In this document: positions 1-7,052 of the stretch, one piece after another
How positions within the stretch are numbered: position 1 is the stretch's first letter
Layout of the letters: every line of letters starts with the position of its first letter
Source of the DNA: Motilimonas cestriensis
GTDB lineage: Bacteria; Pseudomonadota; Gammaproteobacteria; Enterobacterales; CBDFNC01
Assembly: GCF_021295315.1 (NCBI RefSeq)
Contig: NZ_JAIMJA010000010.1
Location: 1-64,000, forward strand
Direction of reading: 5' to 3'
DNA: 64,000 nt
Translations under genes and position numbers: made by a program
The notes under the pieces: generated by a model
What the model was told of the DNA's origin: nothing
Databases searched by the model: none
The model's input: the letters and a program-made list of their open reading frames with translations, nothing else

Positions 1-128
1 TCGGCAATATAACGGTGAATAAAGGCATGAATAAGTTGACGCTACGGGGACAAGCCAAAGTGAATGCCCAGTGGCAGCTGTATTGCCTTGTTCATAATAT
101 TGAAAAGCTGCAAAAGACGATGCATTAA
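1..128 (+). CDS. IS1182-type transposase, C-terminal end (partial)
   Basis: An open frame enters from the left edge and stops at TAA 126-128. Its last residues read MNKLTLRGQAKVNAQWQLYC and then LVHNIEKLQKTMH. From memory this wording (Leu-x-Leu-Arg-Gly, Val-x-x-Gln-Trp-x-Leu-Tyr-Cys, Val-His-Asn-Ile-Glu-Lys-Leu) is typical of the very end of IS1182-family DDE transposases. Only about 41 residues are inside the window, so completeness and activity cannot be judged. It borders an integron cassette array, and such an insertion could have separated the cassettes from an integrase gene outside the window. Confidence 0.65.
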   Translation, partial: GNITVNKGMNKLTLRGQAKVNAQWQLYCLVHNIEKLQKTMH

Positions 129-315
129 GCAGGGCAAGCCCCCTATTGCCTGAAATCCCCCCCAAACCAGCCTCAAACGCCTCATAAAAAACGCCAACTC
201 AAGATAATCTTCATTCCAGCAGAAAAAGACTAAACAATTGAGTCAAAACAAGAACTCAGCTATGGTTTGGTGCATCATAAAAATATATTTTAAAACGAGT
301 AATTCTACAGGCTCG
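129..315. other. Non-coding stretch between transposase end and first cassette
   Basis: No gene is seen. The stretch is A+T-rich and must hold the right end of the IS1182-type element and the left partner (attC or attI) of the recombination point G315|T316. I could not draw a convincing attC hairpin here. A short GAGT/ACTC inverted repeat near 240-260 is too small to count. It probably also holds the promoter of the following three-gene cassette, but no clear -35/-10 pair stands out. Confidence 0.4.
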
Positions 316-355
316 TTAACTGCCTTTCAAATCTGGCATTTCTAAAGGAGTATTT

Positions 356-610
356 ATGAACATGAATGATCAAGACCTTGGGCACAAATTAAAACTTAAA
401 TATGGTACTGCACCAAATGATCCAAGTGCTAATCAGCTAGAGCTAATAAAGCGTGATATTAAGGCTTTGGTTGCTAAGGGTATAACACCAACAGAAAACG
501 ATTGGGCTGAGATTGTAAAAAGGCATTGTCCAAGTGCTGGTAGTTACGGTTACAGTGGCGCTGACACATCAGATTTGATTACATTATTACAATTGGCAAC
601 CAAAAATTAG
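356..610 (+). CDS. 84-residue hypothetical protein, first of a homologous pair (cassette A)
   Basis: I do not recognise a named family. The protein is small, soluble and probably all-helical, with no signal peptide. ATG 356 follows a good ribosome site (aaaggag, 343-349). Its C-terminal half, from QLELIKRDIKAL to the end, aligns with the next protein. Both finish with an Asp-x-Ser-Asp-Leu-x-Thr-Leu-Leu-x-Leu-Ala-Thr-Lys motif (residues about 69-83 here). The gene is the first of three tightly packed cassette genes; the gap to the second is 9 bp. Size, fold type and pairing would fit an adaptor or death-like effector-associated domain of a conflict system, or an immunity protein; this is inference. 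Confidence 0.7.
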   Translation: MNMNDQDLGHKLKLKYGTAPNDPSANQLELIKRDIKALVAKGITPTENDWAEIVKRHCPSAGSYGYSGADTSDLITLLQLATKN

Positions 611-619
611 GAGTGTTTT

Positions 620-874
620 ATGAGTTTAGATATTTTAAAAAAGGAGCTTGAAGCTGCATTATTGATCACGGACTGGTCACCCTCAACAGCTGAATTAAAA
701 GAAATTGCAAGACGCCTCAAAGCATTTAAAGGAGAGCCTAGCAAAGCTAATATCGCTAATGTTGTTTTGGAAGTGGTTGGTTCATATGAAGCAATGGCTT
801 TGGAAGGCGTTGATAATTCAGACTTAACAACGTTACTTTTACTTGCAACCAAAACGGCTTCAAGTGATGACTAA
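620..874 (+). CDS. 84-residue hypothetical protein, second of a homologous pair (cassette A)
   Basis: This is a paralogue of the preceding protein and has the same length. Shared positions include Glu-Leu-x-x-Ile-x-Arg-x-Leu-Lys-Ala in the middle and VDNSDLTTLLLLATK near the C-terminus (residues about 64-78). ATG 620 is preceded by aggagtg. The last 8 bp overlap the start of the membrane-protein gene at 867, so translation of the two is probably coupled. The N-terminal part has diverged more than the C-terminal part, which suggests an old duplication rather than a recent one. The function is unknown. The duplicated small protein next to a membrane protein suggests a regulator/effector set. 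Confidence 0.72.
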   Translation: MSLDILKKELEAALLITDWSPSTAELKEIARRLKAFKGEPSKANIANVVLEVVGSYEAMALEGVDNSDLTTLLLLATKTASSDD

Positions 875-1622
875 TGAACAATCTGTTCTTCTCGCTGAAA
901 GCGAAATTGAAGAGTTAAAACAGAAGTATATGGCTCATCTTAGTCCAGTAGTTCTTCGCCTTCATAAAGATGGTGGGGAGCCAACTCTTCAAGAATTACT
1001 TACTTGTCAGCAACTTGGGGCTCAATATTTTAATTTTGTCGAGAATTTTGTCGGTAATAGTGGCTTGCTTGGTGCACATGCCAATGGAAAATGGATTTCA
1101 GGGTTTGCTGAAACCTGTCATAGCATTTTAAGCGCTTATATTGTACATGTTAATTTTCTACGAAGTCATTCAGCTACACTTAAAGTTGCGTTAGAACAAC
1201 CGAATGCTAATGCATACGCAAACATGCAAAGAATGACTAAAGAATATCTTTCTAAAGAACAGTGGCAACAATTAGAGAATTCTTTTATTGAGAGCTCTCT
1301 GCCAACAACAGGGTTCAAATTCGCAGGGGCAAATGATTTGAAAGAAACACCTAAATGGCAGCTAATAACGGGGCTAATTGTGGGGGTAGTATTCGCTTTC
1401 TTAATTCTCGTTGCCGTAATTTTTATTCCTAATCCTACATCAACACAGTTTTTTATTTTCAGGGGCGTGTTTGCAATTTCACTAGCCGCAATAGCTGCAA
1501 TTATCCCAGGCTTGCTAAATGTTGAGTCTCGATTCCAAAAATTCTCAATAAAAGCAACAGGAGCAATAGCTGTATTTGTTATTGTATGGTTACTAAATCC
1601 ACCTGCACTAATCGGCAGTTAA
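867..1622 (+). CDS. 251-residue protein with C-terminal three-helix membrane module (cassette A)
   Basis: I chose ATG 867, which overlaps the stop of the upstream gene. A longer reading from TTG 843 lies inside that gene and has no ribosome site. Residues 1-160 are hydrophilic and helical. Three membrane segments follow at about 165-187, 195-217 and 228-243, with an Ile-Ile-Pro-Gly-Leu-Leu turn at the end of the second and Asn-Pro-Pro after the third. No enzyme motif is visible. I do not recognise a named family. A soluble sensing part with a short terminal membrane bundle is a layout seen in pore-forming effectors of bacterial conflict systems, so a membrane-disrupting role is a reasonable guess, not a demonstrated one. 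It is the last gene of the cassette; the attC left core overlaps its stop. Confidence 0.72.
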   Translation: MTNEQSVLLAESEIEELKQKYMAHLSPVVLRLHKDGGEPTLQELLTCQQLGAQYFNFVENFVGNSGLLGAHANGKWISGFAETCHSILSAYIVHVNFLRSHSATLKVALEQPNANAYANMQRMTKEYLSKEQWQQLENSFIESSLPTTGFKFAGANDLKETPKWQLITGLIVGVVFAFLILVAVIFIPNPTSTQFFIFRGVFAISLAAIAAIIPGLLNVESRFQKFSIKATGAIAVFVIVWLLNPPALIGS

Positions 1623-1673
1623 CAGATAAGAATAGGTGTCGCGAAGCCGACACCTATATTCAAGTGTTGGACA
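1615..1673 (+). other. attC site of cassette A
   Basis: Left core GGCAGTTAAC (1615-1624) overlaps the stop codon of the membrane-protein gene. It is the exact reverse complement of GTTAACTGCC at 315-324, the start of the same cassette. An internal hairpin pairs GAATAGGTGTCG with CGACACCTATATTC (1630-1661), with unpaired extra bases on one arm, as integron integrases require. The recombination point is G1666|T1667 within GTTGGAC, which fits the GTTRRRY consensus. It is a short attC of about 60 bp. Confidence 0.72.
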
Positions 1674-1922
1674 AGCCCGGAGCCTCGATGAGCTCGATTC
1701 CTTCCTTATTAAGTAAATTGCTGCATTGAGTGTTAACCGCGCTTAGCCTGAGTACCTTTCTCAAGACGAGCGAGAGGGATGTAAGGGGCGATCATAATGT
1801 AAACGCTTGCCTTATCAGTTTGTTACGGCTTGCCTGTGTGTTATTTCTTTATTCGTATTCCTCTTGTTGTCGCCCTAGGCGTGGTGAAGGCCATCATCCT
1901 TATTGCGTCCTTGCGGGGTTGA

Positions 1923-2963
1923 TTATCTCGGTCGCAGGATACCAATGCAGCGCATGCTGTGCTGGCAACACGGGCAAGTGCGCTCGGGTTTGCTCGGTGG
2001 CGCTATTCCCAGTAGCTGTTGCAACAACGGCAGTAGCAAACATTGTATTTGGTGCAAAATGGCTTTGGCGTTACCGCGTAAAAAGCCGTAATCACGGGCG
2101 CGTTGTAACCCCTTTGGTAACACGTGTTGCAACATCAACATCAAGAACGTCAATGTTGGCAGTGTGCGCTGCTTCCAGTGGTTGGTTTGCCCGTCGCGAT
2201 AACGAAACGTGACGTTATCCTTGGTGATGTCAATGATGTCTTTGTCGGGCAATACACCGCGATACAAGTAGCGCGAGAGATACTTCAGCGTCGGTAAGCC
2301 TTCGCCCACGGCGCGACAATCCACTACCCATTTCGGTGGGACGTGATTGGGCAAGCTCAAGCTTGGGTGTTGATTGATGGCGTCGAGCATTCTGGCGCGC
2401 CACACTTTCGCCAGTGCAAAGGCGTTAAACAAGTAGTCTTTTTTGCCTTTGTACCAGTGTTTTTTGCTGGCGTCATAGCGGCCGCCAGCCACTAAAATGT
2501 GCAAATGCGGATGTAAGTTACGCTGTCGGCTGTGGGTGTGCAGCACCGAGGTAAAGCCGAGCTCGCCTTTGTTCTGCTTGGCGGCGAAGTCTTTAAGGAT
2601 GCTGGCGGTCACCTTAAACATAATGGGATATAAATGGCGCGGATGATGGGCCGCGAGTGACCTGAGCTCATAAGGCAAGGTGAAGGTCACCATAAAATAG
2701 GTGGTGAGTAGCAGCTTACTTTGTTGTCGCCATAACCATTGGGACGCGGTGCGCTGCTGGCACTGCGGGCAAAACCGATGCCCACACGATAATGGCGTCA
2801 CTTCCTGATGCGGGCAGTGACGACATTGCCATTTTGAGCTGCCTTGTTGCTCAGTTTGGCATCGTAATAAAGCATGAATGGCACGGCGTACGTCGTTGTT
2901 GAGATTGTATTGCTGGCGCAGCGCATCCTGATGCTCACGCAATATTTCAATAAAGGCGCTCAT
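1923..2963 (-). CDS. tnpA: IS91-family HUH transposase
   Basis: The 346-residue protein has an N-terminal zinc-binding region (Cys47, Cys50, Cys60, Cys65, Cys68), the HUH metal motif HPHLH at 151-155, and a tyrosine cluster YLSRYLYRG at 228-236 that would hold the catalytic tyrosine(s). Members nick one strand at the element's origin and move by rolling-circle-like replication. The start overlaps the stop of the recombinase gene by 4 bp (ATGA), so the two are one transcription unit. The length is near the usual 350-400 residues for the shorter branch of the family, and the key residues are intact, so it may be active. Confidence 0.88.
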   Translation of the reverse strand: MSAFIEILREHQDALRQQYNLNNDVRRAIHALLRCQTEQQGSSKWQCRHCPHQEVTPLSCGHRFCPQCQQRTASQWLWRQQSKLLLTTYFMVTFTLPYELRSLAAHHPRHLYPIMFKVTASILKDFAAKQNKGELGFTSVLHTHSRQRNLHPHLHILVAGGRYDASKKHWYKGKKDYLFNAFALAKVWRARMLDAINQHPSLSLPNHVPPKWVVDCRAVGEGLPTLKYLSRYLYRGVLPDKDIIDITKDNVTFRYRDGQTNHWKQRTLPTLTFLMLMLQHVLPKGLQRARDYGFLRGNAKAILHQIQCLLLPLLQQLLGIAPPSKPERTCPCCQHSMRCIGILRPR

Positions 2964-3847
2964 GAGTTAGCCCACATCAACACCAATTTATCAGCGAGTT
3001 GGTTCACCGCTAACACACTGTCGGCTTGTTTCACGCGGGTCAGGTGGGTGTAGCGCGCGGTGGTATTGAGACTGGCGTGACCGAGCAAGGCTTGCAGCGA
3101 GCGCAAATCCAACCCTTGCTCCAGTAAATGGGTGGCATAACAATGGCGCAGCGAATGGGGACTAATGTGTTGATGGATATTGCAATCAGCCAGTACCCGC
3201 TTGAGGGCTTTTTGCACGCTGCCTTTATCCATTGGCACATCGCTGTCGGGCCCCATTTTTGGAAACAACAAGCGAGTATGGCGATGCGTGGCCCAGTAAC
3301 CACGTAGCGCCACCAAGGTGCGCTCAGGCAGTGGCACCAATCGGTCTTTGCCGCCTTCGCCATCACGCACATGCACCTGCATTGATGCGCTGTCGATATC
3401 GGATATGGTCAAATTAAGCCCTTCGCTTAACCGCAAACCCAAGGTATAGAGCACCAAAAAGAACACTTGATAACGACACTTAACCGTCATGGAAATCAGC
3501 AAACCGACTTGCGCCGAGGTCAACACATCCGGCAAGCGCTTCACCTGCGGCGGTTTAACAATGTTAAGCCACTCCCACTGCCTATCAAGGGTGTAGCGAT
3601 AGAAAAACTGCAAACCATTACGGTCAATTTTCACCGTGCTCCAAGAATGGGTCGCAACCAGACTGGCAAAGTAGGTCTTTAAATCATCGGCCGTCATGGC
3701 ATCAGGTGCGCGGTCAAAAAACGCAGAAAGGCGACGCACCGCACGAGAATACGCATCAATGGTTGCCGGGCGTTTGCCTTGTAAAGTTAAGTTGGTAAGA
3801 TGTTGTTGGTAAAGCAATTCAAAGCGTTGTTGGTCGGTGGTATTCAT
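2960..3847 (-). CDS. Tyrosine recombinase of the IS91-type element
   Basis: The 295-residue phage-integrase-family protein has an N-terminal SAM-like DNA-binding domain (about 10-95) and a catalytic domain (about 108-285). The expected residues are all present: Arg139 in LGLRLSEGL, Lys167, His231-x-x-Arg234 in PHSLRH, His257 in LLGHASL and the nucleophile Tyr266 in ARYTHL. I chose ATG 3847 because it has a GGAG site 8 bases upstream; a reading from 3874 has none. The extra patch that marks integron IntI proteins is not apparent. Its pairing with an IS91 transposase shows that it belongs to that element and does not serve the cassettes. Confidence 0.85.
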   Translation of the reverse strand: MNTTDQQRFELLYQQHLTNLTLQGKRPATIDAYSRAVRRLSAFFDRAPDAMTADDLKTYFASLVATHSWSTVKIDRNGLQFFYRYTLDRQWEWLNIVKPPQVKRLPDVLTSAQVGLLISMTVKCRYQVFFLVLYTLGLRLSEGLNLTISDIDSASMQVHVRDGEGGKDRLVPLPERTLVALRGYWATHRHTRLLFPKMGPDSDVPMDKGSVQKALKRVLADCNIHQHISPHSLRHCYATHLLEQGLDLRSLQALLGHASLNTTARYTHLTRVKQADSVLAVNQLADKLVLMWANS

Positions 3848-3934
3848 GGTTTTTACTCCAGTAAGCCCCATCAAAGTGACGGGGGGTTACTTGAGTATGA
3901 AATATCAACCACACTCCGCCGCGCAGCGGCTTCG

Positions 3935-4034
3935 TTCAACAAGGCAATTAAACGGAACTAAAACAGTTGGTTAGGTTCCGCTTCGCTCCACATTATAACC
4001 AACAATTTTAGTCCGCTTGTTGCGGCGTTAGCTA
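3935..4034 (+). other. attC site of cassette B
   Basis: Left core GTTCAAC (3935-3941) is followed by aaggc. Inner arms CGGAACTAAAA / TTTTAGTCCG (one extra A on the left arm) and TTGGTTA / TAACCAA form a long imperfect hairpin. The site closes with GCGTTAGC, and the recombination point is G4028|T4029. The region before the left core, GGCTTCGTTCAAC, nearly matches the reverse complement of the cassette start GTTGGACAAGCC (1666-1677). This supports the idea that the IS91-type element sits inside this cassette. Confidence 0.8.
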
Positions 4035-4048
4035 TCAAGGAGAGTTTT

Positions 4049-4378
4049 GTGAAATCACCATTTATCAATCATTTAATCACTAAAATCATAGAAGGAAAGT
4101 CGGAGGTAGCTTTATCCTCTAGTGCAGCTAAAGCGACTCTAAGTAAATTAGAAGAAGTTGCTGAAGCTATTAGAACATCACAAGGGGAAGATGCTAAGCA
4201 ATCCGTACTTTCTTACATAGAAGTTAAAAGAGCATTGGAACAATGTATCGACTTTGTTGATAATAAATCCACACAAGTTACAGATGAAGATCATACAATT
4301 TATTATGATTTTATTTATAGTAATCTTACTAAAGCTGAAGCGATAATTGATTCTGAATTAACTCATTTAGGTCTTTGA
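4049..4378 (+). CDS. 109-residue hypothetical cassette protein (cassette C)
   Basis: The function is unknown. GTG 4049 follows a strong ribosome site (aaggagag, 4038-4045), 20 bp after the recombination point, which is the usual place for a cassette gene. The product is small, charged, soluble and probably helical, without cysteines at conserved spacing or a signal peptide. Base composition is visibly more A+T-rich than the core genes. The gene ends a few bases before the left core of its attC (GATAGCTAA, 4384-4392), which is where the intron starts. Confidence 0.65.
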   Translation: MKSPFINHLITKIIEGKSEVALSSSAAKATLSKLEEVAEAIRTSQGEDAKQSVLSYIEVKRALEQCIDFVDNKSTQVTDEDHTIYYDFIYSNLTKAEAIIDSELTHLGL

Positions 4379-4396
4379 TATTTGATAGCTAATCGA

Positions 4397-4462
4397 GTAG
4401 CCGGAGGTATCTAGCCTCCAGCCCCCACAACACCCTGCATGCGGGTCCGCACAGGGCGTTTC
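4397..4462 (-). ncRNA. Group II intron domains V and VI
   Basis: On the minus strand, domain V is about 4429-4462. A stem pairs CCCTG with CAGGG and TGCGG with CCGCA, with a two-base TG bulge on the 3' side; the base of the stem holds a CGC triad, which is the class C form of the catalytic AGC. Domain VI follows at about 4397-4425 with arms GGAGG / CCTCC. This is the ribozyme active core. Its intact look argues that the intron can splice, given an intact 5' part. Confidence 0.7.
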
Positions 4463-4495
4463 ACTATGGGTAGTGAAGCTTAATCCATCCATCTC

Positions 4496-5809
4496 TCAGC
4501 TCATAAAGTCCCTGATTCTTCGGGTAAGCATTGGATAATGCTTGTTGAATTCCGGGGGGGTCGAACTTCGCCATGGGCCTTTACTGGTGATGCCGCAAGC
4601 AACCGCAGACTGGATATGCACGCCACGGGATAACAGGTTTCTGACTTTGGTTCTCGGCTTACGCCATTGTCGCCAGTAAGCCATTCGCACTCTGCGTCTG
4701 ATCCAGTGATCAAGGTCAACACAGCGCTGGTAGCAGTTGGCGATACCGAAGTAGTTGATCCAGCCCTGAAGGTATTGGCTCAGTTTGAAGAGCTGATATT
4801 TCATCGAGACTCCCCAGTTTCGGTTTGTCAGTTGCCTGACCCGCTGTTTAAATGTTGCCAGCGTTTTGTCATGCCACTGAATGTTACCCCGCTTGAATGT
4901 AAACCCGAGGAACTGACTTTCAGAGGTTTTGACTACCTTGCTTTTCGTGCTGTTCACCATTAATTTCAGCTTGTTTTGCAGGAAGTTGCTGATGCTGTGC
5001 AGCACGCGTTCACCCGCTCGTTTCGACCTGACCAGAATGGTAAAATCATCTGCATAGCGGGCGAACTGATGGCCACGTTTCTCCAGCTCTTTGTCCAGTG
5101 GGTCGAGCATAATGTTTGCCAGCAGAGGGGATAAGGGTCCGCCCTGTGGTACACCTTCCCGGGTTTCGCTATAAAACTGGTTATCGTCTTTTGCTTTACA
5201 AATGACGCCAGCTCTAAGGTAGCGACCAAGCAATTTCATCAGACGTTTGTCCTTCACTTTATAGCTAAGATGCGTCATCAGAAGGTCATGGTTCACACGG
5301 TCAAAGAATTTAGACAGATCAACATCTACCGCAAATTTACGGCCTTGTTTAATGATGCCTTGCATTTGCTTTACGGCTTGCTGCCCATTTCGGTTTGGTC
5401 TGAATCCGAAACTGTTGTTTGAGAATTCAGGATCGAATATGGGGGTAAGCACCTGGGCTATAGCCTGCTGTATCACTCTGTCGGTGACGGTCGGGATCCC
5501 CAGCAGGCGTTTGCCGCCATCGGGTTTGTCAATCTCTACGCGCCTGACAGGTGAAGGTTGATATTGCTGCGCGTTAATGGCTTCAGCAACGTCATCCCAC
5601 TGGCCAGATTTAACCCAGCCGGGGAACTGTTCGATGGTCATGCCATCAACACCAGCTGCCCCTTTATTGACTCGAACATGTTGCCATGCAAGACGAAGGT
5701 TCTCGCGTTGCAGTATCTGTTCGAACAAATTGTTGCCAAAGGCTGGCTTCGTATCAGTATGCTGGCTCACGTCGCTGCCGGGCGGCATTCGTGTTTCCAA
5801 ATATGACAA
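4496..5809 (-). CDS. ltrA: Group II intron reverse transcriptase/maturase
   Basis: The 437-residue protein has the reverse-transcriptase domain at about 60-310 (FGFRPNR at 134-140, QGGPLSPLL at 222-230, catalytic YADD at 252-255) and the maturase (GIIM/X-type) domain at about 320-430. No endonuclease domain follows, as usual for class C introns. TTG 5809 sits four bases after a very strong ribosome site (aaggagg). An in-frame ATG at 5788 has no such site. The protein assists splicing of its host RNA and copies it into new targets. No frameshift is seen, so it may be functional. Confidence 0.9.
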   Translation of the reverse strand: MSYLETRMPPGSDVSQHTDTKPAFGNNLFEQILQRENLRLAWQHVRVNKGAAGVDGMTIEQFPGWVKSGQWDDVAEAINAQQYQPSPVRRVEIDKPDGGKRLLGIPTVTDRVIQQAIAQVLTPIFDPEFSNNSFGFRPNRNGQQAVKQMQGIIKQGRKFAVDVDLSKFFDRVNHDLLMTHLSYKVKDKRLMKLLGRYLRAGVICKAKDDNQFYSETREGVPQGGPLSPLLANIMLDPLDKELEKRGHQFARYADDFTILVRSKRAGERVLHSISNFLQNKLKLMVNSTKSKVVKTSESQFLGFTFKRGNIQWHDKTLATFKQRVRQLTNRNWGVSMKYQLFKLSQYLQGWINYFGIANCYQRCVDLDHWIRRRVRMAYWRQWRKPRTKVRNLLSRGVHIQSAVACGITSKGPWRSSTPPEFNKHYPMLTRRIRDFMS

Positions 5810-6359
5810 GGCTCCTCCTTTATTTCATCGTGTTCAGGCCTTCACCGTGTCCCCTCCATTACGGCAAGAGAGAGACATTTGGCGCTTTTATAAATGGTGC
5901 CGTCTGCTGACTTCTGCTTAATCGTTCGTGGGATTACTCCAACCAGCGCTATCGTTGTTCATCTATTCGCTCATATTGGTTGATGAGTCCAATATGCCAG
6001 GCCAGTTTAAAGCAGCGGCCAAGCTGCTAAAGAGACGATCGCATGTTAAGCAGATCTCCCCGGATAAGGACAAAAACGGGCCGGCCCTCCGGTTTCACTG
6101 CACAACTGCATCATTTACGGTGCTCCTTAAATCACATGGCTTTGTCGTCTTGTGCCAACTCGCCTCGGAGCTACGCCTCGTATGATGTTCTTATTCATCA
6201 GCTCGCAGTTTTGCTAGCGGCTTCCTCCAGACCTTTCCTCGCGGAAAAGCCCTTGCCATTCGCTAATAGTTAACGTCTAATAATCAATAAGATAGTTAGA
6301 CGGTGATTTTCCTATAGAGGACTTTCACCTCATTAGTTCATGCCCATGCCGGGCGTACA
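5810..6359 (-). ncRNA. Group II intron 5' RNA region (domains I to III and start of IV)
   Basis: This stretch of about 550 bases upstream of the reverse transcriptase holds no convincing gene. It occupies the place of ribozyme domains I-III. The terminal 60 bases (about 6300-6359), including a segment cctatagaggacttt and the 5' end, recur in the intron remnant at 7053-7190, which confirms they belong to the intron family. I did not fold the whole RNA or locate the exon-binding loops. Confidence 0.65.
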
Positions 6360-6467
6360 CAAGGCGTTTAAACGGAACTAAAACAGTGGGTTACGTTTCG
6401 CTTCGCTACACAGTATAACCCACAATTTTTGTCCGATTATTGTGGCGTTATGCATTAAGGTGTAAAT

Positions 6468-7052
6468 ATGAGTGACAAGGTTCCATGTATTGAGTGCGGT
6501 GCGCTCGTATTACCCTCCACAGCAAAGAGAACTGGTGGAGTTTGTATGCCATGCAAAAATGGCAATCGAAAAAATATTGAACGAGCTAAAGAGTATTATA
6601 AGAAAGAACGTGAGCTAGAAAAGACCTGTCCATTTAGGGCTCTTTGGCGGAATCTAGTTGATAAAGTTTACAATCATGAAGGTGGATTTACTGCTTTGTC
6701 AGAAGCTGAAAAAACTTATTATGCTGTAAATACCCTTAGTGGCGAAGTCTACAATGGTGGCTTTATTCAGTATTTTGATAATACGGCAGGAGAGCATTTT
6801 AAGTATGCCGAACTTGGTCTTGAGAGTTTATCTGCAACGCAATCCTTGATGCTATTGCGCCAAGCAAAAACGGCTCTATTTGGTTCGGCAATCGTACCCA
6901 CAGATCAAGCGCAACGTTGGTCAATAATCAGAAAGAATACAGATGAACCTGATTTAGATGTTCTCGATACCGAGTTTTACAAAGATGAAGATAAATTAGG
7001 TGAAAAACTTGAGGATTTCGCTATTAAATCGTTCCTCATAAAAAATGCATAA
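6468..7052 (+). CDS. DUF4375-type protein with N-terminal zinc ribbon (cassette D)
   Basis: The 194-residue protein has a C-x2-C ... C-x2-C zinc ribbon at the start (Cys7, Cys10, Cys26, Cys29) and a helical domain at about 60-190. The motif NGGFIQYFDN (96-105) is typical of the DUF4375/DMP19-like family. That family has no settled biochemical role. ATG 6468 is 20 bp after the recombination point; the nearby aagg is a modest ribosome site. The stop codon TAA is part of the attC left core GCATAA. A zinc ribbon fused to this domain may allow nucleic-acid or protein binding. Confidence 0.75.
   Translation: MSDKVPCIECGALVLPSTAKRTGGVCMPCKNGNRKNIERAKEYYKKERELEKTCPFRALWRNLVDKVYNHEGGFTALSEAEKTYYAVNTLSGEVYNGGFIQYFDNTAGEHFKYAELGLESLSATQSLMLLRQAKTALFGSAIVPTDQAQRWSIIRKNTDEPDLDVLDTEFYKDEDKLGEKLEDFAIKSFLIKNA

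Larger units (their letters stand above)
1676..3930 (-). mobile_element. IS91-type element with a tyrosine recombinase (ISSod25-like layout)
   Basis: Two overlapping minus-strand genes, a tyrosine recombinase followed by an HUH-type transposase, give the layout I recall for ISSod25-like members of the IS91 family. IS91 elements insert beside a CAAG or GAAC tetranucleotide at the origin end, and they do not duplicate the target. A CAAG lies at 1672-1675 inside the cassette start GTTGGACAAG, and another at 1661-1664. I therefore place the origin end (3' of tnpA) near 1676. The other end lies between 3875 and 3934 and is not exactly defined. The element fills cassette B, of which nothing else remains visible. 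Confidence 0.65.
4393..6359 (-). mobile_element. Group II intron, class C (attC-inserting type)
   Basis: The intron reads on the minus strand. It begins near 6359 with a GTGTACGCCCGGCATGGGC-like 5' end and finishes near 4393 with domains V and VI, an AT dinucleotide being the likely last bases. It holds a 437-codon reverse transcriptase. Class C introns of the attC subgroup are known to enter the bottom strand of attC sites, antisense to cassette genes; both conditions hold here. Excision would exactly restore the attC of cassette C. Ends are uncertain by one to three bases because target and intron share letters. Confidence 0.8.
4384..6453 (+). other. attC site of cassette C, split by a group II intron
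   Basis: Left core GATAGCTAA (4384-4392) is the reverse complement of the start of the same cassette, TTAGCTATC (4029-4037). After removing 4393-6359, it joins to CAAGGCG at 6360, restoring the same TAACAAGGC wording as the neighbouring site. The rest of the site runs 6360-6453: arms CGGAACTAAAA / TTTTTGTCCG and GTGGGTTA / TAACCCAC, then GCGTTATGC with recombination point G6447|T6448. The match to the attC at 3935-4034 is close over the whole length. Confidence 0.78.

Noticed and set aside
129-315. Possible attI or attC left of the first cassette
   Set aside because: The recombination point G315|T316 is clear, but no hairpin or integrase-site pattern could be drawn to its left.
1730-2212. 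Long + strand reading frame over the end of the IS91 transposase
   Set aside because: It lies antisense to the transposase gene and in the element's end region, with no ribosome site and unusual composition; it is a shadow.
2960-3847. Integron integrase
   Set aside because: It is a tyrosine recombinase with all catalytic residues, but it overlaps an IS91-type transposase gene and shows no IntI-specific patch, so it belongs to that element.
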